Source of the DNA: Streptomyces durocortorensis | GTDB lineage: Bacteria > Actinomycetota > Actinomycetes > Streptomycetales > Streptomycetaceae | Direction: 5' to 3' | DNA length: 64,000 nucleotides | Assembly: GCF_031760065.1 (NCBI RefSeq) | Contig: NZ_CP134500.1 | Location: 2,728,001-2,792,000, forward strand | In this document: in pieces, positions 46,940 through 56,660 of the stretch | Numbering within the stretch: position 1 is the first letter of the stretch | Layout of the letters: every line of letters starts with the position of its first letter | Notes under the pieces: generated by a model | What the model was told of the DNA's origin: nothing | Seen by the model: the letters and a program-made list of their open reading frames with translations, nothing else | The model's database searches: none | Made by a program: the position numbers and the translations under genes

Positions 46940-48000
46940 CGGACGCGACGGACATGGCCGCGGTCCGCGTGGACGCCCCCGGCACCTCGGCCACCGCCCG
47001 TCTCCTCGCCGAGGCGGCCCGCGCCGTCGACGCACCGGACCTGGTGCTCGCGGTCAGCCGGGGCGGAGTCCGTACGGTGCACACCGGCGGCAGCGCGGCG
47101 CCGGGCCCGGTCCCCCGGGAGCTGCTGACCTACGAGCTGGGCTCGGCGTCCAAGCCGTACGCGGGGCTGCTGCTGGCCCGGCTGGTCGCCCAGGGCCGGG
47201 TGCGGTACGAGGACCGGGCGGCGGACCTGCTGGCGCCGGGCCTCCCGGTGCACCCGGCGGTGCGCCGGATCACGCTGCGCCATCTGCTCACCCACACCTC
47301 GGGGCTGCCGGGCCTGCCCGCCGACTTCTACCCGCAGGCGGTGCCCCGCTGGTCGACCGGCCCGTACGGCGGCTATCCGGCCGACCGGGTGGTCCGGGCC
47401 TTCCTGCGGGCCCGTCCGCGCCGCCGCCCCGGCACCCGCTGGCGGTACTCGAACTTCGCCGTCTCGGTCCTCGGCCACACCCTGGCCGCGGCCACCGGCA
47501 CCCCGTGGGAGGTCCTGCTGCACCAGCAGGTGCTGGCCCCGCTGGGGCTGGACGCGACCCGGGTGCGCCCGGGTCCGGACGGCACGGACGCGGTCGGCCG
47601 CCGCCGCGACGGGACGCCGGTGCCCGCCCTGGACACGGGCGGCTTCACGGCGGCGGGCGCGGTGCGGGCGACCCCGCTGGACCTGCTGACGTTCCTGGAG
47701 GCGCACGTGGGCGGGCCCGAGCCCCGGGACCCGGCGCTGAACGCCGCGCTCACCGAGGTGACCCGCCCGCTGCTGCGGCGCGGCCTGCGGCACGCGCACA
47801 CCCACACCCTCACGTGGTTCCAGCACCCGTCCCCGTACGGTCGGGTGCTCTTCCACGCGGGGGCGACGCTGGGCCAGCAGGCGTTCCTGGGCTTCCGCCC
47901 GGACTCGGGGCTCGCGGTGGCGGCGACGGCGACGCGGCGGGTGCACCGGGGGGACACCTTTGTGGCGACGGCGTACGGGCTGCTGACGGAAACGCCGTGA
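46936..48000 (+). CDS. Serine hydrolase, beta-lactamase class C / DD-peptidase fold
   Basis: Predicted 354 aa, the last gene of the ATGA-coupled operon. Active-site motifs: S70-A-S-K73, Y171-S-N173 and HAGATLG for the third motif. No signal peptide, so it probably works in the cytoplasm, unlike a penicillin-binding protein. In this context it could cleave or cyclise the peptide; esterase or amidase action is also possible. Confidence 0.88.
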   Translation: MTDATDMAAVRVDAPGTSATARLLAEAARAVDAPDLVLAVSRGGVRTVHTGGSAAPGPVPRELLTYELGSASKPYAGLLLARLVAQGRVRYEDRAADLLAPGLPVHPAVRRITLRHLLTHTSGLPGLPADFYPQAVPRWSTGPYGGYPADRVVRAFLRARPRRRPGTRWRYSNFAVSVLGHTLAAATGTPWEVLLHQQVLAPLGLDATRVRPGPDGTDAVGRRRDGTPVPALDTGGFTAAGAVRATPLDLLTFLEAHVGGPEPRDPALNAALTEVTRPLLRRGLRHAHTHTLTWFQHPSPYGRVLFHAGATLGQQAFLGFRPDSGLAVAATATRRVHRGDTFVATAYGLLTETP

Positions 48001-48016
48001 GCACTGCCGTACGTAC

Positions 48017-48898
48017 TTAAGGCTTCTGCGGGGCCTTCTCCGCGTTCTTGGCGGCCACCACCGCGTCGAACACCTCCCGCTTGGGCAGCCCCGCTGCGGC
48101 GGCGACGGCGGCGATGGCCTCCTTGCGCCGCTCCCCCGCCTCCTCGCGCACGCGCACGCGCCGCACGAGCTCCTCCGCGTCCAGCCCCTCGTCGCCGGAG
48201 TCGGTGGCGCCTTCGACGACGACGGTGATCTCCCCGCGCACCCCGTCGGCCGCCCACACGGCCAGCTCTCCCAGCGGTCCGCGCTTGACCTCCTCGTACG
48301 TCTTGGTCAGCTCCCGGCACACGGCGGCGCGCCGTTCGGCGCCGAAGACCTCGGCCATCGCGGCGAGGGTGTCGTCCAGCCGGTGAGGGGCCTCGAAGAA
48401 GACCATCGTGCGCCGCTCGTCGGCGTTCTCGCGGAGCTTGGAGAGCCGCTCACCGGCCTTGCGCGGCAGAAACCCCTCGAAGCAGAACCGGTCCACGGGC
48501 AGCCCGGAGAGCGCGAGCGCGGTGAGCACGGCGGACGGCCCCGGCACGGCGGTGACGCGGATGTCCTTCTCCACGGCGGCGGCGACGAGCCGGTAGCCGG
48601 GGTCGGAGACGGACGGCATGCCCGCGTCCGTGACGAGGAGCACGCGCGCACCCCCCGTCAGGGCCTCCACCAGCTCCGGCGTACGGGCGGACTCGTTGCC
48701 CTCGAAGTAGGAGACGACACGCCCCGAGGTGTGGATGCCGAGCGCCTGGGTGAGCCGGCGCAGCCGCCGGGTGTCCTCGGCGGCGACGATGTCGGCCCGC
48801 TCCAGTTCGGCGGCCAGGCGGGGCGGGGCGTCCGCCACATCACCGATGGGGGTCCCTGCGAGCACGAGCGTTCCAGTCGTTCCAGTCACATCAGCCAT
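48017..48898 (-). CDS. rsmI: 16S rRNA (cytidine 2'-O)-methyltransferase
   Basis: Predicted 293 aa. Tetrapyrrole-methylase fold: LVLAGTPIGDVADAPPRLAAEL, AEDTRRLRRL, VTDAGMPSVSDPGYRLV and AVPGPSAVLTALALSGL. It 2'-O-methylates C1402 (E. coli numbering) in the decoding centre; with RsmA it is a second 16S-modifying gene in the window. Divergent from pmt with 53 bases between. Confidence 0.95.
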   Translation of the reverse strand: MADVTGTTGTLVLAGTPIGDVADAPPRLAAELERADIVAAEDTRRLRRLTQALGIHTSGRVVSYFEGNESARTPELVEALTGGARVLLVTDAGMPSVSDPGYRLVAAAVEKDIRVTAVPGPSAVLTALALSGLPVDRFCFEGFLPRKAGERLSKLRENADERRTMVFFEAPHRLDDTLAAMAEVFGAERRAAVCRELTKTYEEVKRGPLGELAVWAADGVRGEITVVVEGATDSGDEGLDAEELVRRVRVREEAGERRKEAIAAVAAAAGLPKREVFDAVVAAKNAEKAPQKP

Positions 48899-48951
48899 CC
48901 TCGCAGCACGGGCAGCGCCCTTCGCACAGATGCGTTCCCTACGATGGCGCG

Positions 48952-50718
48952 GTGACGAGTACCGCACCCGAGACCCAGCGGGGCCAAGACGCCGGGGACC
49001 CGCTCGGCGAGCAGCCGACCTCCTGGCAACGGCGGCTGCGCCGTTTCGGCCATGTTCCCCGGGCGGAGACCTCCCTCCGCGACCGCCTGGACCCGCCGTA
49101 CACCCGGCCGGGACGGCAGGTGTGGTCGGTACTCGCGGTCCCGCCGCATATCGCCGACCGGCTGGTGCGTTGGTCCGCCTGGGGCGGCCCGCTGCTGGTG
49201 ACGCTGGTCGCGGGCCTGCTGCGGTTCTGGAAGCTGGACCAGCCGCACGCGGTGATATTCGACGAGACGTACTACGCGAAGGACGCATGGGCGCTGGTCA
49301 ACCAGGGGTACGAGGGTTCCTGGCCCAAGGACGTCGACAAGCTGATCCTGAAGGACCCCTCCTCCGTCCCGGTCCCGACCGACCCGGGCTATGTGGTGCA
49401 CCCGCCGGTCGGGAAGTGGATCATCGGGTTCGGTGAACAGCTGTTCGGCTTCACGCCGTTCGGCTGGCGGTTCATGGTGGCGGTGCTGGGCACGGTCTCC
49501 GTCCTCCTCCTCTGCCGGATCGGCCGCCGCCTGTTCCGCTCGACGTTCCTGGGTTGTCTGGCGGGGCTGCTGCTCGCGGTGGACGGGCTGCACTTCGTGA
49601 TGAGCCGGACCGCGCTGCTCGACCTGATCGTCATGTTCTTCGTACTGGCCGCGTTCGGCTGCCTGGTGGTCGACCGGGACCGTGCCCGCCGCCGACTGGC
49701 CGACGGGCTGCCGGTGGACGAGGAGGGGGTGCTGCGCCCGGACGCCAGGGTCGCGGAGACCCTGCGCCTGGGGTGGCGGCCGTGGCGTCTCGCGGCGGGC
49801 GTGATGCTGGGCCTGGCCTTCGCCACGAAGTGGAACGGCCTCTACGTCCTGGCCGCGTTCGGCCTGATGACGGTTCTGTGGGACGTCGGCGCACGGCGCA
49901 CGGCGGGCGCGGTGCGCCCGTACCAGGCGGTGCTGCGCCGGGACCTGGTGCCCGCCTTCGTCTCCACGGTGCCCGTGGCGATCGTCACGTACATCGTCTC
50001 GTGGACCGGCTGGATCGTCACGGACAAGGGCTACTACCGCAACTGGGCGGCCACCGAAGGCAAGGACTCCGCCTGGAGCTGGCTGCCGGACTGGCTGCGC
50101 AGCCTGTGGCACTACGAGACCCAGGTGTACGACTTCCACGTCGGCCTGACCTCGGGCCACACGTACGAGTCGAACCCCTGGAGCTGGCTGGTCCTCGGCC
50201 GCCCCGTCTCGTACTTCTACGAGGAGCAGGCGGGCTGCAAGGAGTCGGCGACCGGCAAGTGCGCCGCCGAGGTCCTCGCCATCGGCACCCCGCTGCTGTG
50301 GTGGGCGGCGTGCTTCGCCCTGGCGTACGTGGTGTGGCGCTGGTTCTTCCGCCGCGACTGGCGGGCGGGCGCGATCGCCTGCGGGGTGGCGGCGGGCTGG
50401 CTGCCCTGGTTCTTCTACCAGGAGCGGACGATCTTCCTCTTCTACGCGGTGGTCTTCGTGCCGTTCCTCTGTCTGGCCGTGACGATGATGATCGGCGCGA
50501 TGCTGGGCCCGGCGGCGGGCACGGGGGCCAGGGCCGAACTGGGCCTGACCACCCACGACCCGACCGGTGAACGCCGCCGCACGCTGGGGGCGATCGCAGC
50601 GGGCGTGCTGGTGCTGCTGATCATCTGGAACTTCATCTACTTCTGGCCGCTGTACACGGGGACCTCGATCCCGGAGGACCTGTGGCGGGACCGGATGTGG
50701 CTGGACACGTGGGTGTAG
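48952..50718 (+). CDS. pmt: Dolichyl/polyprenyl-phosphate-mannose--protein mannosyltransferase
   Basis: Predicted 588 aa from a GTG at 48952; TACGAT (48940-48945) ends six bases earlier, so the mRNA is probably leaderless. A GT39 glycosyltransferase with about ten membrane segments; the catalytic acidic pair is in VIFDETYYAKDAW, and GYVVHPPVGKWII and TKWNGLYVLAAF are family motifs. It O-mannosylates secreted proteins using polyprenyl-phosphate mannose; in S. coelicolor Pmt is needed for phage phiC31 infection and antibiotic tolerance. Confidence 0.96.
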   Translation: MTSTAPETQRGQDAGDPLGEQPTSWQRRLRRFGHVPRAETSLRDRLDPPYTRPGRQVWSVLAVPPHIADRLVRWSAWGGPLLVTLVAGLLRFWKLDQPHAVIFDETYYAKDAWALVNQGYEGSWPKDVDKLILKDPSSVPVPTDPGYVVHPPVGKWIIGFGEQLFGFTPFGWRFMVAVLGTVSVLLLCRIGRRLFRSTFLGCLAGLLLAVDGLHFVMSRTALLDLIVMFFVLAAFGCLVVDRDRARRRLADGLPVDEEGVLRPDARVAETLRLGWRPWRLAAGVMLGLAFATKWNGLYVLAAFGLMTVLWDVGARRTAGAVRPYQAVLRRDLVPAFVSTVPVAIVTYIVSWTGWIVTDKGYYRNWAATEGKDSAWSWLPDWLRSLWHYETQVYDFHVGLTSGHTYESNPWSWLVLGRPVSYFYEEQAGCKESATGKCAAEVLAIGTPLLWWAACFALAYVVWRWFFRRDWRAGAIACGVAAGWLPWFFYQERTIFLFYAVVFVPFLCLAVTMMIGAMLGPAAGTGARAELGLTTHDPTGERRRTLGAIAAGVLVLLIIWNFIYFWPLYTGTSIPEDLWRDRMWLDTWV

Positions 50719-50724
50719 CCGGAA

Positions 50725-50762
50725 CCGGCGGGCCCGGCACCTGATGGTGCCGGGCCCGCCGG
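50725..50762. terminator. Very strong hairpin after pmt
   Basis: A perfect 17-bp stem (CCGGCGGGCCCGGCACC with its complement) and a 4-base loop, starting six bases after the pmt stop and before a convergent gene. Bidirectional terminator. Confidence 0.88.
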
Positions 50763-50805
50763 CACGTCGCCGGGTCGGTCATCGCCCGGGGCCCCTCCGT
50801 CCGGG

Positions 50806-51324
50806 TCACTCCGAGCTGCCACGCCCCGCCGTACGTCGCTGCCGCACCAGGAAGACCGCCGCCACGGCAGAAATGATCATGAAGATCAGGGCGGCTCCGC
50901 CCGACAGCGCCGCCAGCACCACCGCCCCGCCGCCCTCGACGTCCGCTTCACGGGCGACTGTCCGAGGATCGTCCGCCTGGTACCGGATGACCAGTCGGGC
51001 CCCGGCCGACTGCTTACCGCCGCCGCTGCCCACCGGCAGGTCGGCGATGACCGTCCGCCCGTCGGCCTCGAACTCGACCCGGCACTGGCCCGCCATGCAC
51101 GAACCGGCGGTGTGCAGCGTCGCCTGAGCCCGCTCGCCGCCCTGGAGCGAACGCAGGTGCTGGGCCGCCGGAACCATGACCAGTCCCGACAGCGCGCCCA
51201 GCAGCAGGCCGAGCACCAGCGACATCACGAGGGACGCACGCGGCCCCAACGTCTCTCCGCCCGGCGTCTGCTTGTGCGCGTCGGCGGTTCCCGCGCTCGT
51301 CGTGCCGTTCGGACCCCTCGACAT
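50806..51324 (-). CDS. DUF3592-like membrane protein
   Basis: Predicted 172 aa from the ATG at 51324, behind GGGAGG. Membrane segments at about 30-52 and 142-163; between them an extracytoplasmic beta-rich part with one Cys pair (GSCMAGQC) and the DUF3592-type segment GARLVIRYQADDPRTVA. Function unknown; same plan as the 156-aa protein at 12.3 kb. Confidence 0.78.
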   Translation of the reverse strand: MSRGPNGTTSAGTADAHKQTPGGETLGPRASLVMSLVLGLLLGALSGLVMVPAAQHLRSLQGGERAQATLHTAGSCMAGQCRVEFEADGRTVIADLPVGSGGGKQSAGARLVIRYQADDPRTVAREADVEGGGAVVLAALSGGAALIFMIISAVAAVFLVRQRRTAGRGSSE

Positions 51325-51474
51325 CCGCTGCCTCCCGATTCGTCGGCGGTGCACCACGCCCTGCGCGGGCCGTGCCCCGCGTACCCCGTACCCCGCACCC
51401 GAGATGAGCAGCGTATGCGCACAGGGGTGGAGGCCGCCGGGGCGGCGGCGTGTCAGTCCAGGTGGCGGGCGGGT

Positions 51475-52890
51475 TCAGTCACCCCCGCAGCCACCGCCCC
51501 CGCCCCCGCAGCTCGACCCGCAGCTGGGGCCGGACCCCCCGCAGCCGCCGCCGTCGGCCCGGCCGCTGCGGCCGTCACGGGTGCCTCCTCGGGACGGGGG
51601 CGGGCTTCGCCGTGGATTCCGGCGGCGCTCCTCGGCCTCGCGCGCCTGCTTCCGGCGGCGCTCCTCGGCCTCCGCGGCCTCCTGGAGCCGCTGTTGCTGA
51701 CGGGCGGGGCCGTCCACCGGCTCCCACGGGCCCAGGCCGTGGCGGCGGTCGGGGCGGAGCGGTGCCGCCAGGGTGGTCGCGTACATCCGCCCCATCTGCT
51801 GGTGGCGGTGGTACTCGGCGCAGGCGTACTCGAGAGCGACCTCGTCGCCCTCCGCGAGCGTGCCGTAGAGGACCGCCTCGAAGGGCTCGTGGTGCGGGTC
51901 GACGTCGTGGTGCCCGTTCCCCGTCCCGTACACCGAACCGCTGCCCAGCAGCCGTGTCATCGCCCGGGTGTCGCGCGGGCGGGATTCGTACGCGATCAGG
52001 GGCGGCGCCGAGGTGGTGCGGGCGTCCGCGTACACCCAGTACCGCACGCCCTCCCAGGGGCGCTGGGATGCCCCGAGGCGTAGGGGCTCTCCGGCGCGCA
52101 CGCCCACGATCAGGGCGGGCTGCGGCTCCTCGTGCAGCCGCCGGGCCGCGCGGTAGGCGAGGTGGCCCCGGCCGTAGAGGGTCGTACCGGCCACCAGAAG
52201 CACCAGGCCGATGCGCTGCTGCCCGACGGCGTCGTACGCGGGCGCCGCCCCGGAGGCCGTCAGGTCGCCGAACAGGCCCTCGGCGAGGAACACGGCGGCG
52301 AGCAGACAGAGGGCCAGCCCGCCCAGGAATGCCTGGTGGCCCCGGTAGCCGTCGGACTCCGGAACGCCCTTGGGCAGCGGGAAGCGTCGTGCGCCCGCCG
52401 CGGCGCGGGTCAGGGCGCGCTGACGGCGCCGGGCCCGCAGCCGCAGGCAGCCCCCGGTGAACGCCAGGGCGCAGGCGGCGAGCACGACCGTGTACCCGGC
52501 CACGGCCGGGGTGTCGAGGCCGCCGGAGAGGGCCAGGGACAGGCCCGCCTCCACGGCGACGGCCAGGGCGGCGGTCACGGCCGCGACCGGAACGTACCGG
52601 TACCACAGCGGCAGGGCGGTCAGCAGGACCGCTCCCGGGTACCTGAGCCAGTCCGTGCCGTCCCCTTCTCCCGACCCGCCGTGCCAGCCCGCGCCCGCCG
52701 ACGAGATCGCGAACAGCAGGACGTACGACACCGCCACCAGGGCGGCCAGGAGCCAGCCGCCCAGCACCGGGGCGAGGGCCGCCGGGACCCGCGCCTTCCG
52801 CCACCGCTCGGCGTCGGCCGCCGGCCAGGTCGCGGCCCCGCCCTCGGGCAGCACCGCGAACGGCAGTTGTTTGATCGGGTAGGCCGTCAC
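51475..52890 (-). CDS. Membrane protein with a Gly/Cys-rich C-terminal tail
   Basis: Predicted 471 aa from a GTG at 52890. Five or six membrane segments lie between about residues 40 and 240; a cytoplasmic part follows, with a charged helix of EERRRKQAREAEERRR type and the tail GGGCGGSGPSCGSSCGGGG. Such tails are common in Streptomyces membrane proteins of unknown role. Longer in-frame starts upstream lack a ribosome site. Confidence 0.75.
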   Translation of the reverse strand: MTAYPIKQLPFAVLPEGGAATWPAADAERWRKARVPAALAPVLGGWLLAALVAVSYVLLFAISSAGAGWHGGSGEGDGTDWLRYPGAVLLTALPLWYRYVPVAAVTAALAVAVEAGLSLALSGGLDTPAVAGYTVVLAACALAFTGGCLRLRARRRQRALTRAAAGARRFPLPKGVPESDGYRGHQAFLGGLALCLLAAVFLAEGLFGDLTASGAAPAYDAVGQQRIGLVLLVAGTTLYGRGHLAYRAARRLHEEPQPALIVGVRAGEPLRLGASQRPWEGVRYWVYADARTTSAPPLIAYESRPRDTRAMTRLLGSGSVYGTGNGHHDVDPHHEPFEAVLYGTLAEGDEVALEYACAEYHRHQQMGRMYATTLAAPLRPDRRHGLGPWEPVDGPARQQQRLQEAAEAEERRRKQAREAEERRRNPRRSPPPSRGGTRDGRSGRADGGGCGGSGPSCGSSCGGGGGGCGGD

Positions 52891-53147
52891 CGGACCACCC
52901 CCGCGCACGCCCGTGCCCCCATGCTCCACGCCCCCCGACGCTCGCGCCCGCGTGCACTCCCCCGTGCACTCCCGTCCAGTCTTCCCAGCGTGGCCCCAGC
53001 TCACACGGCTGCGGAGCGGAGAGCGCTTTCCAGCCAAGCATTCCGGTCCGGTAACAACACCCTCACCATCCGCCACCGCCGCCTAGGCTTCCTCACGGAT
53101 GCCCCTTGAACCTTTTTCGGGGCTCTCCTGGGGAGGGGGACTGCGGG

Positions 53148-54785
53148 ATGCGCAGTGGAGCGAAGGTCGGCGTCGTCGGCGGTGTGTTCGTCCTGGTGGC
53201 GGGCGGTATCGGCTACGGGGCGTACAGCGTGCTCGGAGACACGGGCGGCGGGGGCGGCGGTACGCGGAGCGCGTCCGAGTCGTCGAAGGTGAAGACGGGA
53301 CCGCCGAGCGCGGAGGAGATAGCCGAGACGTCGAAGGGCTTCTTCGACGCCTGGGCGGCCGGGGACGCGGCGACCGCGGCCCTGCTCACCAACAACGAGG
53401 CGGGCGCGGAGCCGGTGCTCACCTCGTACGGCGAGGACGCCCACATCGGCAAGGTGAAGATCACCCCGGGCCCGGCGGTCGGCACGAAGGTGCCCTACGA
53501 GGTCAAGGCCACCGTGTCGTACGACGGGAAGTCCAAGCCCCTGTCGTACGCCTCGGAGCTGACCGTCGTACGCGGCCTGACGACAGGGAAAGCCCTGGTC
53601 GACTGGGCGCCCACGGTCGTGCACCCGCAGCTGACGGAGGGCGCGACGCTGAAGACGGGCGAGTCCTCGACCCCGGCGATCGATGCCGTCGACCGCAACG
53701 GCACAGTGCTGACCAAGGAGAAGTACCCCTCGCTCGGGCCGATCCTGAACACGCTGCGCCAGAAGTACGGAGAGAGCGCCGGCGGTTCGGCCGGCATCGA
53801 GACCTGGATCGAGCCCGCCGACGAGTCCCAGCCGGAGATCAACCTGCTGACTCTGGCCAAGGGCAAGCCCGGCAAGGTGCAGACGACGCTCGACGCGGGC
53901 GCCCAGGCGGCGGCCGAGCGGGCGGTGAAGAAGTACACGCAGGCGTCGGTGGTCGCGGTGAAGCCGTCCACGGGGGCGATCCGCGCGGTGGCCAACAACC
54001 CGGTGACCGAGTTCAACGTGGCGCTCCAGGGCAAGCAGGCGCCCGGCTCGACGCTGAAGATCGTGACGGCGGCGCTGCTGCTGGAGAAGGGGCTCGTCAC
54101 CGCGAACGGGGCGGCGGAGTGCCCCAAGAACGCGATGTACTACGGGCGTTCGTTCCACAACCTCGACCACTTCGCGCTGCCGGACGGCTCCACCTTCACC
54201 CAGAGCTTCGCCAAGTCCTGCAACACCGCCTTCATCAAGCTCATCGACGACACGAAGGACGACGCCGCGCTCGGCAAGGTGGCTCGGGACGTCTTCGGTA
54301 TCGGCCTGGACTGGAAGACCGGCGTCGTCACGACCGACGGCAGCGTCCCGGCGGAGACAGGCGGTGAAGCGGCGGCCCAGTACATCGGCCAGGGCACCGT
54401 CCAGATGAACGTCCTCAACATGGCGTCCGTCACCGCCACCGCCCGCACCGGCACCTTCCGCCAGCCGGTCATCGTCCCCCAGTCCCTGGACAACCGGCCG
54501 TTGGCCACCGCCTCGCGCTCGCTGTCGCCCTCCGTCACCCAGCAGCTGAACACGATGATGCGCGCCACGGCGGCCTGGGGCACGGGCGCGAAGGCCATGG
54601 CGTCGGTGGGCGGCGACAAGGGCGCAAAGACCGGTTCGGCCGAGGTCGACGGGCAGGAGACCTCGAACAGCTGGTTCACCGGCTTCAGCAACGACCTCGC
54701 CGCCGCGGCGGTCGTCCAGAGCGGCGGCCACGGCGGCGACGCGGCGGGCCATGTGGTGGCGGAGGTGCTGCGCGCGGGCGGCTGA
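53148..54785 (+). CDS. Penicillin-binding protein (class B-type transpeptidase)
   Basis: Predicted 545 aa from the ATG at 53148, behind GGGAGGGGG. One N-terminal membrane anchor (about 6-30), a Gly-rich linker, an NTF2-like MecA-type domain (about 55-175), and a transpeptidase domain with S301-T-L-K304, S357-C-N and K494-T-G. It would cross-link peptidoglycan outside the membrane and is a beta-lactam target; the N-terminal fold is that of low-affinity PBPs. Sporulation or growth role not decidable. Confidence 0.93.
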   Translation: MRSGAKVGVVGGVFVLVAGGIGYGAYSVLGDTGGGGGGTRSASESSKVKTGPPSAEEIAETSKGFFDAWAAGDAATAALLTNNEAGAEPVLTSYGEDAHIGKVKITPGPAVGTKVPYEVKATVSYDGKSKPLSYASELTVVRGLTTGKALVDWAPTVVHPQLTEGATLKTGESSTPAIDAVDRNGTVLTKEKYPSLGPILNTLRQKYGESAGGSAGIETWIEPADESQPEINLLTLAKGKPGKVQTTLDAGAQAAAERAVKKYTQASVVAVKPSTGAIRAVANNPVTEFNVALQGKQAPGSTLKIVTAALLLEKGLVTANGAAECPKNAMYYGRSFHNLDHFALPDGSTFTQSFAKSCNTAFIKLIDDTKDDAALGKVARDVFGIGLDWKTGVVTTDGSVPAETGGEAAAQYIGQGTVQMNVLNMASVTATARTGTFRQPVIVPQSLDNRPLATASRSLSPSVTQQLNTMMRATAAWGTGAKAMASVGGDKGAKTGSAEVDGQETSNSWFTGFSNDLAAAAVVQSGGHGGDAAGHVVAEVLRAGG

Positions 54786-54826
54786 GGCCGGTCTCGATGC
54801 CGAAGCGACCTGCTGGCACTCACGTC

Positions 54827-54860
54827 CCTGGGGCGAGGGCAGAAGCACCCCCGCCCCAGG
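54827..54860. terminator. Terminator between the PBP and I36-type genes
   Basis: A perfect 9-bp stem CCTGGGGCG/CGCCCCAGG with a 16-base loop, between two convergent genes. Confidence 0.65.
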
Positions 54861-54899
54861 TCATCCGAGTAGACCCCTGCGGACAGGGCCCCTGCGCGG

Positions 54900-55271
54900 C
54901 TAGGGCGCGAGCCTGATCGAGTTGATCGGGGTCAGGTCCACGTCCCAGAAGGTCCACGTGGGCATCTTCGCGCCGCAGCCGACCCCGTTGTACCCCGTGC
55001 ACAGCTGGACGGTCGCGCCGCCTGTCTGGTTGTTGAACACCCGGTGGGTGCCGATCTGGTTGTTGAGGTTGTAGACGCCGTACCGGTAGTACGTCGCCTC
55101 CGGCCGGTTGCCGTTCCAGGACGCGCCCGGGTAGATGCAGACGTACCCGGACCGGCAGCCCGCGTAGGTGTCCTGGGCGTCGGCCGAACCGGCCTGGGCC
55201 CCGGCCCCGGTCGTCAGTACGGCGCCTGCCGTGAACATGAGCAGTGCCGCCGCTCGTACGAACGTGCGCAT
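54900..55271 (-). CDS. Secreted peptidase inhibitor, family I36-like
   Basis: Predicted 123 aa. Signal peptide of about 32 residues (FVRAAALLMFTAGAVLTTG, cleavage near AQAGSADA). The mature part has four Cys and the I36 pattern GCRSGYVCIYPGASWNG, YRYGVYNLNNQIGTHRVFNN, CTGYNGVGC. The founding member, SMPI, inhibits metalloproteases; a structural role is also possible. Confidence 0.85.
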   Translation of the reverse strand: MRTFVRAAALLMFTAGAVLTTGAGAQAGSADAQDTYAGCRSGYVCIYPGASWNGNRPEATYYRYGVYNLNNQIGTHRVFNNQTGGATVQLCTGYNGVGCGAKMPTWTFWDVDLTPINSIRLAP

Positions 55272-55407
55272 GGTGTTCCTCCCTGCGCCGGGCCTCTGGA
55301 CCCGGTGCTCCCCTGTGGGACGAGTGGGCGAGTGGTGTGACGGAAGAAGCGTGGCAGCGGAACGGGTACGCGCGCCGCACCCTTTCATCGGGATGGAAGG
55401 GTCACCT

Positions 55408-56448
55408 TCATCGAGAGGAGACCGTCCCCGTTCCCCGGGACGAGGCCGCCCCCTCCAGCAGCTGCCGCCCCAGCGGCGAAGGGTGGTGGAGCGTGCACCG
55501 GCCCTCCTTGCGGCAGGCTGCGAGGCCCGCCTCGCGCAGGATCGCCAGCTGCTGGCTGGTGTTGGGCAGCGAGCAGCCCACCGCACGGGCCAGCTCCGAC
55601 GTCGTGGCGCAGCCGCGGGCCGTCACCTCGTGGAGGAGCGCGGCGCGCGTCGGCCCCAGCAGCCGGGCGAGCGAGGCGCCGGTGGAACCGGGGGCGGCGG
55701 CCAGGACCGGCTTCTCGACCGGGTAGACCAGCGTCGGCAGCAGCGCGCCGTCGACCAGCGTGAGCGGTTTGCGCCAGCAGAAGTACGACGGCATCAGGAG
55801 CAGTCCGCGCCCGCCCAGGTGCATGTCCCGGTCGACCGGGTACGTCACCTCCAGCACGGGCGGGCTCCACCGGGCCATCGGGCGGAACGTCTCCAGCAGG
55901 GCCCGGGTGCCTCCGGCCGCCAGTTCGCGGCTCCGCCAGGCGAGGTCGGAGGCCACCGCCGCGTCGATCCACGGCCGGTACGGGGCGACGAACGCCGCGT
56001 CGTACGCGGTGAGCAGCCCGCCCAGCGCCCGCAGCGCCGCCGCGTCACCCCGGGCCAACTCCTCCCCCAGGAAGGGCCGCACCCCCGGCGCCGACTCCGC
56101 GAGCAGCGTGAGCTCCCTGCGCAGCCTGGTCCGGGGCGTCGACAGCACCCGGTCCACGCCCTGGCGCAGATCCGCGTTGCCGCCGTCGACGGCGGGCGTC
56201 AGGAAGTCGGGGAAGTAGGGGCCGAACGGCACCAGGCTGCGCAGCGCCAGCGCGACGGCGCGGTCCGCTCCGCCGCCGGTCCCGCGCAGGCGGGGGACGA
56301 CGGCCCGCCGCCAGGGGCCGAACGCGACCGGGCCCTCGTCGGTCTGGAGCCGGCAGATGCTGCACACGATCTCCCAGAGCGGGTCCGGGCGCCGGGCGAG
56401 GCGGACGTACTCCAGGTCCTGGGCGGTGAAGTGGATGCGGAGCACCAT
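55408..56448 (-). CDS. ArsR-type winged-helix regulator with a long N-terminal domain
   Basis: Predicted 346 aa. The C-terminal 90 residues are a winged helix (RAALLHEVTARGCATTSELARAVGCSLPNTSQQLAILREAGL). The N-terminal 250 residues (start MVLRIHFTAQDLEYVRLA) are the conserved domain of Streptomyces regulators often labelled ArsR or DUF5937; ligand unknown. Divergent from the YbaK gene. Confidence 0.87.
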   Translation of the reverse strand: MVLRIHFTAQDLEYVRLARRPDPLWEIVCSICRLQTDEGPVAFGPWRRAVVPRLRGTGGGADRAVALALRSLVPFGPYFPDFLTPAVDGGNADLRQGVDRVLSTPRTRLRRELTLLAESAPGVRPFLGEELARGDAAALRALGGLLTAYDAAFVAPYRPWIDAAVASDLAWRSRELAAGGTRALLETFRPMARWSPPVLEVTYPVDRDMHLGGRGLLLMPSYFCWRKPLTLVDGALLPTLVYPVEKPVLAAAPGSTGASLARLLGPTRAALLHEVTARGCATTSELARAVGCSLPNTSQQLAILREAGLAACRKEGRCTLHHPSPLGRQLLEGAASSRGTGTVSSR

Positions 56449-56660
56449 TTCCCCCTTGTCATACTTTCCTGCATATGTCGCCCTATCACTGTGGCGCGGG
56501 AAGGGGAGCCGCGATCAGCGCCCGCCACTTCCGGCCAGGGAAGGACTGAGGATTGGCCGGATGACCTGGCGAAAGGGCGCGAGGGCGCACGGGAGGGGTC
56601 GCGGAACCAGCAGCCGGAACCCCCTCGCGTGCCCCCTACAACGACCGCTAGCGTGCAGCC

